A stretch of DNA of 14,665 nucleotides from Acetobacter sp. UBA5411 (GTDB lineage Bacteria; Pseudomonadota; Alphaproteobacteria; Acetobacterales; Acetobacteraceae). How positions within the stretch are numbered: position 1 is the first letter of the stretch; every line of letters begins with the position of its first letter. A program made the translations under genes and the position numbers. The notes below the pieces were generated by a model. The model ran no database searches. It worked only from the letters and a program-made list of their open reading frames with translations, and was not told the DNA's origin. This document shows positions 8,434 through 13,896 of this stretch, one piece after another. Where the stretch lies: the NCBI RefSeq assembly GCF_002409645.1, contig NZ_DHNR01000037.1, positions 1-14,665 of the forward strand. Reading direction: 5' to 3'.

Positions 8434-8865
8434 ATGAAATCACTGTGCAAATCCGCAGCTCTTGCAGCTGCATGCGGTTTGACACTGGTCGCTGGTGTGG
8501 CGTCTGCCCAGACGGCGGCTCCAGCAGCGGCTCCTTCAGTGGCTGAGGCTCCTGTTGGACCCGGCCCGACAGTGGACAACGCTTCCGTCGGCAACATCGC
8601 CGGTCTGATGTACTACTGCTACGCGCACGATATCGATGACGACACCACGGTTCGTTCGCTCGGTCGTTCGCTGGCCAAGCGCGCCGATGTGAAAAACGAC
8701 CCTGCCTATGCTGCTGGTGGCGTCGGCAAGCTGATGGTCGGTCCGGGTCAGATGTTTGACCTGACGGCGGCAGAAAGCGACGTTCGCACAGCATCTTGCG
8801 CTCATGCTGCCCAGCGCGGCACCGAGCTGGACGATGGCACCTTCATCCTCCCGCTGCAGGACTGA
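8434..8865 (+). CDS. Secreted DUF2501-like protein (YjjA-type)
   Basis: A 143-residue exported protein of unknown function. The ATG at 8434 is fixed by AGGAG 7 nt upstream. Residues 1-25 are a clear Sec signal peptide: KSLCK, then a hydrophobic core, then VASA with cleavage before Gln26. An Ala/Pro-rich linker (26-48) follows, then a compact domain. That domain has IAGLMYYCYAHDI (55-67), a short helix with SLGRSLAKR (75-83), DPAYAAGGVGKL (89-100), and RTASCAHA (118-125). Two cysteines, Cys62 and Cys122, could form a disulfide in the periplasm. The pattern of YYC near the start, DP-Y--G, then a late Cys resembles DUF2501 (E. coli YjjA), but this is recalled and not searched. It stands alone, with a long upstream region and a perfect inverted repeat just after its stop. 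Confidence 0.8.
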   Translation: MKSLCKSAALAAACGLTLVAGVASAQTAAPAAAPSVAEAPVGPGPTVDNASVGNIAGLMYYCYAHDIDDDTTVRSLGRSLAKRADVKNDPAYAAGGVGKLMVGPGQMFDLTAAESDVRTASCAHAAQRGTELDDGTFILPLQD

Positions 8866-8876
8866 GCCCTCCTGAC

Positions 8877-8910
8877 GTTACGCCTGACAGATTGCACTGT
8901 CAGGCGTAAC
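8877..8910. terminator. Perfect 14-bp inverted repeat after the DUF2501-like gene
   Basis: GTTACGCCTGACAG (8877-8890) and CTGTCAGGCGTAAC (8897-8910) are exact complements around a 6-nt loop (ATTGCA), starting 11 bp after the stop codon. Position suggests transcription termination or 3'-end protection. There is no T-tract (CCTGCGATGA follows), so it is not a canonical intrinsic terminator. Confidence 0.55.
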
Positions 8911-8977
8911 CCTGCGATGAAAAGTCTGCCCCATACAGGCACCCACTCTGCACACACAGATTGCATCCATCTTTGGG

Positions 8978-9005
8978 TTGCATCTCTCTGCTGATCCAGT
9001 ATTTT
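8978..9005 (+). promoter_or_regulatory. Candidate promoter of leuL-leuA
   Basis: TTGCAT (8978-8983), 16 bp, then TATTTT (9000-9005). Transcription would start around 9012-9013, exactly at the ATG of the proposed leader peptide. A second TTGCATC copy sits 17 bp upstream (8961-8967). The match is moderate; support comes mainly from its position before the leader structure. Confidence 0.35.
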
Positions 9006-9012
9006 GACCAGC

Positions 9013-9111
9013 ATGACTATTGCCGCCGCCCGTTCCGAGTCGATGAAGCGCTTCAGCGCCACGACCACGCGCGGCCTCTCCCAGCTTCTCCTTCGACTTA
9101 TCCGCCCCTGA
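9013..9111 (+). CDS. Proposed leucine-rich leader peptide of leuA
   Basis: A 32-codon frame from ATG 9013 to TGA 9109-9111, ending GLSQLLLRLIRP: five Leu codons and one Ile in the last eleven residues, with CTT CTC CTT CGA CTT ATC in a row at 9085-9102. In leucine and branched-chain operons such peptides act as sensors: ribosome stalling on Leu codons when charged tRNA-Leu is scarce alters downstream RNA folding. Here the stop codon lies inside the 5' arm of a large stem (9105-9150). No Shine-Dalgarno sequence precedes ATG 9013; with the candidate promoter the mRNA would be leaderless, as reported for trpL in Sinorhizobium. An internal ATG at 9043 would give 22 residues with the same Leu run. 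The role is inferred from codon content and location. Confidence 0.55.
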   Translation: MTIAAARSESMKRFSATTTRGLSQLLLRLIRP

Positions 9112-9150
9112 GCGCGCCCATCGGCATGCGTTGCCGATAACGCTTAGGGG
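9105..9150 (+). promoter_or_regulatory. Two-tier attenuator-like stem overlapping the leader stop codon
   Basis: Outer stem: CCCCTGAGCG (9105-9114) with CGCTTAGGGG (9141-9150), ten pairs including one G-U. Inner stem: ATCGGCA (9120-9126) with TGCCGAT (9132-9138), loop TGCGT. The leader TGA (9109-9111) is in the 5' arm, so a ribosome finishing the peptide would block the outer stem. No U-tract follows, so the effect may be on translation or Rho rather than intrinsic termination. Confidence 0.5.
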
Positions 9151-9166
9151 ATATCGTCAGCAGAGC

Positions 9167-9190
9167 GTTTCGTGCCTAAAAGGACGAAAC
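9167..9190 (+). promoter_or_regulatory. Second hairpin in the leuA leader
   Basis: GTTTCGT (9167-9173) pairs with ACGAAAC (9184-9190), and CCT (9175-9177) pairs with AGG (9181-9183) around an AAA loop, leaving one bulged G. It lies 32 nt before the leuA ATG and covers an in-frame GTG (9172), which argues against that GTG as the start. It may contribute to leader control. Confidence 0.4.
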
Positions 9191-9222
9191 AGGGACCAAG
9201 ACACGTCATACCGGGGCTTTTC

Positions 9223-10797
9223 ATGACCTTCGACCATCCTTCCTTCGGCCGCATCACCGACGACCGGGTTTTCATCTTCGATACAACGCTGCGTGACGGC
9301 GAGCAGTCGCCCGGCTTCTCCATGAATCTGGAAGAGAAACTGCGCATGGCCGCAGCGCTGGCTGACCTCGGCGTGGACGTGATCGAGGCGGGTTTCCCCG
9401 TTGCCTCCAAGGGTGACTTCCAGTCCGTCGCTGAAATCGCCCGTGTCGTAAAAGGCTCGGTTGTCTGCGCGCTGGCCCGTTCCGGCGGCAAGAACGACAT
9501 TCAGGCGGCGGGCGACGCCATCCGGCACGCCGAGCGCGGTCGTATCCACAACTTCATCTCGACCTCTCCGCTGCACATGAAATACAAGCTGCGGATGGAG
9601 CCTGAGACGGTTCTGGAAATCATCACCACCGGCAACAAGGCTGCCCGCAACCTGACGGACGACGTCGAATGGTCAGCGGAAGACGGCTCCCGCACCGAGC
9701 CGGATTTCCTATGCCGCTGCGTCGAGGCCGCAATCAAGGCTGGCGCCACCACCATCAACATCCCTGACACGGTTGGCTACGCCACGCCGGAAGACATGGA
9801 GCGCATCTTCTCCATGCTGAAGGAGCGTGTGCCAGGTGCGGATCAGGTCATTTTCTCCGCCCACAATCATAACGATCTGGGTCTGGGTGTAGCCAACACA
9901 CTGGCCTCCCTGCGCGGTGGCGCACGCCAGATCGAGTGTACGATCAACGGCATCGGCGAACGCGCAGGCAACGCGGCGCTGGAAGAGATCGTCATGGCGA
10001 TCCGCACCCGCCACGACCAGTATCCTTACACCAACCGCATCGAAACGACGAAGCTGCTGAAGCTGTCAAAGATGCTGTCCACGACAACGGGTTTTGACGT
10101 CCAGCCAAACAAGGCCATTGTCGGCCGTAATGCCTTCGCGCATGAGAGCGGCATTCATCAGGATGGCGTGCTGAAGAACGCCGCAACCTATGAGATCATG
10201 ACGCCGGAAAGCGTCGGCTGGTCCAAGACATCGCTGGTGCTGGGCAAACATTCCGGTCGTGCGGCCTTCCGCGACAAGCTGGCGGCGCTGGGTTACACGA
10301 TCAGCGACGAAAAGATGAACGAAGCCTTCCAGCGCTTCAAGGATCTGGCTGACAGCAAGAAGGTTGTCTACGACGAGGACATCATCGCGCTGGTGGATGA
10401 TGAAGTCCGCGATCACGCCCGTATCCGCTTCCTGTCGCTGGATGTCGTCGCCGGTTCACAGCGCCCAGCCGAAGCCACGCTGGTTCTGGAAATTGACGGT
10501 GAAGCCGTGGAAACGACAGCCAACGGCAACGGTCCAGTCGATGCGGCCTTTAACGCCATCCGCAGCGCCTTCCCGCACGATGCGCGTCTGGCCCTGTTCT
10601 CTGTCGGCGCTGTCACCGAAGGCACCGATGCGCAGGCACGCACAACCGTGCGTCTGGAAGAAGAAGGCAAGATGGTCGATGGTCAGGGCGCTGACGCTGA
10701 CACGGTTGTTTCCGCCGTCCGTTCCTACATTCACGCGCTGAACAAGCTGCTGGTCAAACGGACCCGCAGCGAGCCGGAAGAGCTGGTGGTGGGCTGA
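9223..10797 (+). CDS. leuA: 2-Isopropylmalate synthase
   Basis: Condenses acetyl-CoA with 2-oxoisovalerate, the committed step of leucine synthesis, using the 2-oxoacid pool made by IlvBNC. The 524-residue protein has an N-terminal TIM barrel with FDTTLRDGEQSPG (19-31; catalytic Arg24 and metal-binding Asp25), the metal-site HNHND (214-218), and GIGERAGNAALEE (243-255). The linker has GRNAFAHESGIHQDG, and the C-terminal leucine-binding regulatory domain runs from about 395 to 515. Length is normal for full LeuA. ATG 9223 is chosen because GGGG lies 6 nt upstream and family-like sequence begins soon after. A GTG at 9172 would add 17 non-conserved residues and lies in a hairpin. A leucine-rich leader and stems precede it, and a strong terminator follows, so it is monocistronic. 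Confidence 0.97.
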   Translation: MTFDHPSFGRITDDRVFIFDTTLRDGEQSPGFSMNLEEKLRMAAALADLGVDVIEAGFPVASKGDFQSVAEIARVVKGSVVCALARSGGKNDIQAAGDAIRHAERGRIHNFISTSPLHMKYKLRMEPETVLEIITTGNKAARNLTDDVEWSAEDGSRTEPDFLCRCVEAAIKAGATTINIPDTVGYATPEDMERIFSMLKERVPGADQVIFSAHNHNDLGLGVANTLASLRGGARQIECTINGIGERAGNAALEEIVMAIRTRHDQYPYTNRIETTKLLKLSKMLSTTTGFDVQPNKAIVGRNAFAHESGIHQDGVLKNAATYEIMTPESVGWSKTSLVLGKHSGRAAFRDKLAALGYTISDEKMNEAFQRFKDLADSKKVVYDEDIIALVDDEVRDHARIRFLSLDVVAGSQRPAEATLVLEIDGEAVETTANGNGPVDAAFNAIRSAFPHDARLALFSVGAVTEGTDAQARTTVRLEEEGKMVDGQGADADTVVSAVRSYIHALNKLLVKRTRSEPEELVVG

Positions 10798-10821
10798 AGT
10801 CTGCTTCTATTAAGCATTACG

Positions 10822-10851
10822 AAGCCGTCCTTTTTTGGGACGGCTTTTTTT
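10822..10851 (+). terminator. Intrinsic terminator of leuA
   Basis: AAGCCGTCC (10822-10830) pairs perfectly with GGACGGCTT (10838-10846) around a TTTTTTG loop and runs into a T-tract (to 10851), starting 24 bp after the leuA stop. The stem is 9 bp with a U-run. It could also act on the minus strand. Confidence 0.93.
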
Positions 10852-10878
10852 ATGGCGTTTTGTCTTGTCTGCCGATGA

Positions 10879-11040
10879 GACTACTTTGCGCGGGAACGCA
10901 GAAAGATCCGATATCCGTTCAAGGCAGCGTTTATTGGCTATCCGCTGCCGGTGAGTATCTGGCTTTATCGAAGAGTTGTATCCGAAGAACCCTTGCCGAT
11001 AGGCAGCTGGACCGCCGCGCAGGATCATCCCGAAACCTGA
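10879..11040 (+). other. Unassigned open frame without a start codon
   Basis: Between a TGA (10876-10878) and TGA 11038-11040 a frame of 53 codons reads with plausible protein character, for example FKAAFIGYPLPVSIWLYRR and then EEPLPIGSWTAAQDHPET, but has no ATG. A GTG occurs only midway. It may be the tail of a lost gene or chance. A 7-bp inverted repeat (GGCAGCG 10923-10929, CGCTGCC 10943-10949) lies within it. I do not recognise it. Confidence 0.15.
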
Positions 11041-11075
11041 TAAGAATTTCACTGCCCCTGCCTCGGCACGGATGA

Positions 11076-11167
11076 TCAGCAGCCCTTTTTTCCCTGCGTG
11101 AAGGTCACGATCCTGTTGCGTCCAACCTTACGGGCATATCACCCAAGCTGTTGCCGTCGTCCGGATC
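11076..11167 (-). pseudogene. Remnant of a GGDEF (diguanylate cyclase) C-terminus
   Basis: On the minus strand, 11138-11076 reads YARKVGRNRIVTFTQGKKGC then TGA, which matches the end of GGDEF domains (…ALYxAKxxGRNRVVxF). The upstream piece, DPDDGNSLGDM (11167 to about 11135), resembles the preceding DG-TL/ADM segment but is in a different frame. The LY part between them is missing, which looks like a small deletion, and a TGA lies immediately before the second piece. No upstream GGDEF core is visible. It is a dead fragment, probably left from a larger gene removed by rearrangement between leuA and the cobalamin operon. Confidence 0.6.
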
Positions 11168-11231
11168 CATGCATGGGTCATGATCGGCTCCATCGCTTGA
11201 CATGAGAGACGCATTGCCCCAACAGCCGAGC

Positions 11232-11426
11232 TATTGGTTCTGCTCTATAGAATATCTGTGGAGTAGCTAAGAGGGAATGTGACAGGCCTGTCCGAAAGGA
11301 CCGCCCCAGCACAGCCGCCCCCGCGACCGTTACCGGAAAGATCGCCCAATGCCACTGACGCATCGTCGGGAAGGTGGACGATCACTGGGGAAACCCTGAA
11401 TCCGGGAGCCGGGAGACCTGCCAATA
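11232..11426 (+). ncRNA. Cobalamin riboswitch (aptamer)
   Basis: Adenosylcobalamin/cobalamin-sensing RNA in the 5' leader of the B12 operon. The closing stem TATTGG (11232-11237) pairs with CCAATA (11421-11426). An accessory stem CTGCTC/GAGTAG (one G-U) precedes GAGGGAAT (about 11271-11278). The core GCCGCCCCCGC (11313-11323), GCCACTG (11351-11357), GGGAAGG (11368-11374) and the diagnostic GCCGGGAGACCTGCC (11408-11422) follow in the usual order. The segment usually reading CAACTGTAAGCGG is GACCGTTACCGG here, a mild divergence. It lies 112 nt upstream of the first gene of a cobalamin operon on the same strand, which is the normal context. Confidence 0.9.
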
Positions 11427-11440
11427 AACGAGACAACGGG

Positions 11441-11537
11441 CAGCCGGGGTGCGCTGCAACCGGCTGGACGCTCCCCATTATCCGTTCGCGGTCGGGGTTT
11501 GGCCGCGGGCACCCCAGTTGCTGAACAGAGCTGGGAC
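11441..11537 (+). promoter_or_regulatory. Riboswitch expression platform masking the DUF1636 ribosome-binding site
   Basis: Downstream of the aptamer, CCCAG (11513-11517) can pair with CTGGG (11531-11535), burying the GGGA ribosome-binding sequence just before ATG 11538. The same C-tract, as GCACCCC (11509-11515), is an exact complement of GGGGTGC (11446-11452), which in turn overlaps a local hairpin CAGCCGG/CCGGCTG (11441-11447, 11460-11466). These are mutually exclusive pairings, as expected of a translational switch. No U-tract terminator is present. This is a hand fold. Confidence 0.5.
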
Positions 11538-11894
11538 ATGAACGCGACACTCCTCGTCTGTACGACCTGCCGCGCAGGTCAACCGACCGTGAAGGGGCAA
11601 CCCGTGGCAGGCGCTCGCCTCTACAGCGCGCTGGCCAGTAAACTCATGCCCGAAAATCTTACCATCGCACCGGTTGAATGCCTGTCCGCCTGCAGTAATG
11701 GCTGTGCGATAGCACTAACCGCACCCGGCTGCTGGAGCTATGTCTACGGGCGTCTCAGTGAAGACGATGCGGCCGAGATCCTGACTGGCGCGGCCGCCTA
11801 TGCCGCTACCCCTGACGGTCTGGTGCCTTGGAGCCAATGCTCACAGATTTTCCGCAAACAGAGCCTTGCCCGCCTCCCTCCGCAGGAGCGATGA
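11538..11894 (+). CDS. DUF1636 cysteine-rich protein, B12-operon associated
   Basis: A 118-residue cytosolic protein of unknown function that is often found in proteobacterial cobalamin gene clusters. Cysteines are arranged as VCTTC (Cys8, Cys11) and ECLSACSNGC (Cys48, Cys52, Cys56), which suggests a thioredoxin-like [2Fe-2S] ferredoxin fold or another metal site. APGCWSYVYG (63-71) and TPDGLVPW (91-98) are family landmarks as I recall them. The ATG at 11538 follows GGGA and lies directly behind the cobalamin riboswitch, so expression should fall when B12 is plentiful. A reasonable inference, not proven, is electron supply or metal handling for corrin-ring synthesis, for example for the oxygenase CobG encoded downstream. 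Family naming is from motif memory. Confidence 0.8.
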   Translation: MNATLLVCTTCRAGQPTVKGQPVAGARLYSALASKLMPENLTIAPVECLSACSNGCAIALTAPGCWSYVYGRLSEDDAAEILTGAAAYAATPDGLVPWSQCSQIFRKQSLARLPPQER

Positions 11895-12109
11895 CATGAC
11901 CAGCTCGACCGGCTTTGCAAAAATTCCCGTCTCTGCTCCAGCCGACACTGAAGCGGCCTCTACCACGCCATCGCGCCAGATGAGGCAGAAGGGATAATCA
12001 CCATGCAGGTGGCCTTCCGCGAAAATCACGGTCGCTTCCGCACGTTCGCGGCAGCAAGTCTGTGGACGATCCGTTGTAATACCATCGTCACCAGCCTGTG
12101 CGAGGCACT
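11895..12109 (+). other. Unclear 215 bp before cobG with two tiny frames; possible gene remnant
   Basis: Between DUF1636 and cobG there is no recognisable gene. ATG 11896 (one base after the DUF1636 stop) starts a 33-codon frame reading MTSSTGFAKIPVSAP. ATG 12003 starts a 36-codon frame, MQVAFRENHGRF…, whose TGA overlaps the ATG of cobG. That second frame is open upstream back to 11952 as …AIAPDEAEGIITMQVAF. The first could be the N-terminus of a lost gene; KIPV is how many CobW proteins begin, but the following TGFLGAGK P-loop is absent. Either two small coupled peptides or the scar of a deleted gene. Confidence 0.3.
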
Positions 12110-13279
12110 ATGACCACACCGCTGGTCAAGGGCTGGTGTCCCGGCGCTCTCCGTCCGATGCTATCCGGTGACGGGCTGCTGGTCCGTGTCCGTCCTTCCA
12201 TCGGGCGGCTGACACAGGCGCAGGCCGCCGGTATCGCGCGGCTGGCCGAGCAATATGGCAATGGGCAGATCGACCTGTCTGCACGGGCCAACATCCAGAT
12301 TCGTGGCGTTACCGATCAGACCTATGCTCCGCTTGTCACGGGCCTCGCTGCGCTGGGCCTCATCGACGCGACGCCTGAAGCGGAAGCCAGACGTAATATC
12401 GTCGTGACGCCGTTCTGGCAGAGCAGCGACGGCACGGCGGAACTGGCCGAACGGCTGGGCAGCGCACTGCGGGACGACCGGACGCTCGCCCTGCCCGGCA
12501 AATTCGGCTTTGCCGTCGATACCGGGGCAACGCCCGTCCTGAGGGACGTCTCTGCCGATATCCGGATCGAACGCGACGCAACAGGGAACCTGCTCTGCCG
12601 GGCCGATGGCGCTGCCAGTGGCGCACGGGTTACGGCGGACACAGCCGTGGATACAGCGCTCAGTCTGGCCCGCTGGTTCATCTCCAGCGGCGGTTGGAAA
12701 CGGATGGCGGCGCATCTGGCTGATGGCGCAACGCTGCCTTCCGCCTTTACCGCACTCGAAGCAGCACCGATGACCGACATGTCGCCTCCTGTGCCCGGTC
12801 CATCGGCCGCCGGGCTTATGATCGGCTTCGCCTTCGGACAGATGCAGGCGCGTACCCTGTCCGCCCTTGCCGACATCGCCCCTTTGCGCGTCACACCATG
12901 GCGTATGCTGCTGCTCGAAGGGCAGACGATCGCACCAGATATCGAGGGTATCATCACGCGCCCGGACGATCCGCTGCTGCGGGTCATCGCCTGCCCCGGC
13001 CTGCCCGGCTGCACCCAGGCCCTGCAACCCACGCGACCGCTGGCGCGCGCTCTCGCGCCGCACGTCCCTGTCGACAAGATTCTGCATGTGTCCGGCTGTG
13101 CGAAAGGGTGCGCACATCCCGGGCCGACATCGCTGACCCTCGTGGCGCAAGCCCATGGCTTTGGCCTTGTCAGAGACGGCAACGCCGCCTTTTCTCCCCC
13201 ACACCCTCCTCTCACGGTCGAACAGTTGCTGGCCAATCCCGGAACGCTGATGGAAAATCCAAATGCCTTACCAGTATGA
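12110..13279 (+). CDS. cobG: Precorrin-3B synthase
   Basis: Oxygen-dependent enzyme of the aerobic cobalamin route: converts precorrin-3A to precorrin-3B with a gamma-lactone, priming ring contraction. The 389-residue product belongs to the nitrite/sulfite reductase-like family. An N-terminal ferrodoxin-like half includes KGWCPGALRPM, GDGLLVRVRPSIGRL, and the ARANIQIRGV segment (59-67). A C-terminal half holds the cluster ligands in the C-x5-C and C-x3-C arrangement: CPGLPGC (Cys295, Cys301) and CAKGCAH (Cys330, Cys334). The ATG at 12110 follows GAGG and its ATGA overlaps the stop of a tiny upstream frame. A GTG at 12098 is possible but lacks support. Its end overlaps cobH by 17 nt. Presence of CobG marks the aerobic pathway. 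Confidence 0.93.
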   Translation: MTTPLVKGWCPGALRPMLSGDGLLVRVRPSIGRLTQAQAAGIARLAEQYGNGQIDLSARANIQIRGVTDQTYAPLVTGLAALGLIDATPEAEARRNIVVTPFWQSSDGTAELAERLGSALRDDRTLALPGKFGFAVDTGATPVLRDVSADIRIERDATGNLLCRADGAASGARVTADTAVDTALSLARWFISSGGWKRMAAHLADGATLPSAFTALEAAPMTDMSPPVPGPSAAGLMIGFAFGQMQARTLSALADIAPLRVTPWRMLLLEGQTIAPDIEGIITRPDDPLLRVIACPGLPGCTQALQPTRPLARALAPHVPVDKILHVSGCAKGCAHPGPTSLTLVAQAHGFGLVRDGNAAFSPPHPPLTVEQLLANPGTLMENPNALPV

Positions 13280-13892
13280 AACCAACGGCGCTGCCATCTA
13301 CCGCCAGTCCTTCGCCATCATCCGGGCAGAGGCCGATCTGGCCCGCTTCACTCCGGAAGAAGAGATCGTCGCCGTGCGGATGATCCATGCGGCTGGCATG
13401 GTTGGTCTGGAAAAGCACATCGCTTTCTCGCCCAACATGGCGATCGCGGCACGCACGGCGCTGGAGGCCGGGGCACCGATCCTATGCGACGCGCGCATGG
13501 TCAGCGAAGGGATTACCCGCACCCGCCTGCCCGCCGACAATGACGTGATCTGCACGCTGAACGACCCGCGCGTGGCCGATCTGGCCCGCGAGGCCGGCAA
13601 CACCCGATCGGCCATGGCGCTTGAACTGTGGCGTCCTTATCTCGCAGGAGCTGTGGTGGCCATCGGCAACGCGCCCACCGCTCTGTTTCACCTGCTCAAC
13701 ATGCTGGAAGACGCTGCCTGTCCGCGACCAGCGGCGATCATCGGCTGCCCGGTCGGGTTTGTCGGCGCTGCGGAATCGAAGGACGCGCTGATGGAGGCGC
13801 TTCCTGTCCCCGCATTGACGGTCCGGGGGCGTCTGGGCGGATCAGCGATCACGGTCGCCGCGGTGAACGCGCTGGCCAGTCGGACAGAATAG
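13263..13892 (+). CDS. cobH: Precorrin-8X methylmutase
   Basis: Moves the C11 methyl group to C12, turning precorrin-8X into hydrogenobyrinic acid. The 209-residue product has normal family length, with the active-site histidine in RMIHAAGM (His42; His43 in the Pseudomonas denitrificans enzyme). Other landmarks are PILCDARMVSEGI (73-85), the GNAPTALFHLL substrate-binding loop, GCPVGFVGAAESK and RGRLGGSAITVAAVNAL. The start overlaps the last 17 nt of cobG, and cobI begins 4 nt after its stop, so it should be translated with them from one mRNA under the upstream cobalamin riboswitch. No membrane segment or signal peptide is present. Confidence 0.95.
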   Translation: MPYQYETNGAAIYRQSFAIIRAEADLARFTPEEEIVAVRMIHAAGMVGLEKHIAFSPNMAIAARTALEAGAPILCDARMVSEGITRTRLPADNDVICTLNDPRVADLAREAGNTRSAMALELWRPYLAGAVVAIGNAPTALFHLLNMLEDAACPRPAAIIGCPVGFVGAAESKDALMEALPVPALTVRGRLGGSAITVAAVNALASRTE

Positions 13893-13896
13893 CATC

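Noticed and set aside
11841..12029. Minus-strand 62-codon frame reading HLHGDYPFCLIWRDG across the DUF1636 end
   Set aside because: Looks protein-like in places but overlaps the DUF1636 C-terminus antisense, needs a GTG start and has no ribosome-binding site; probably chance.
12161..13204. Long minus-strand frames opposite cobG
   Set aside because: Antisense shadows of a certain cobG; low-complexity Arg/Gly content.
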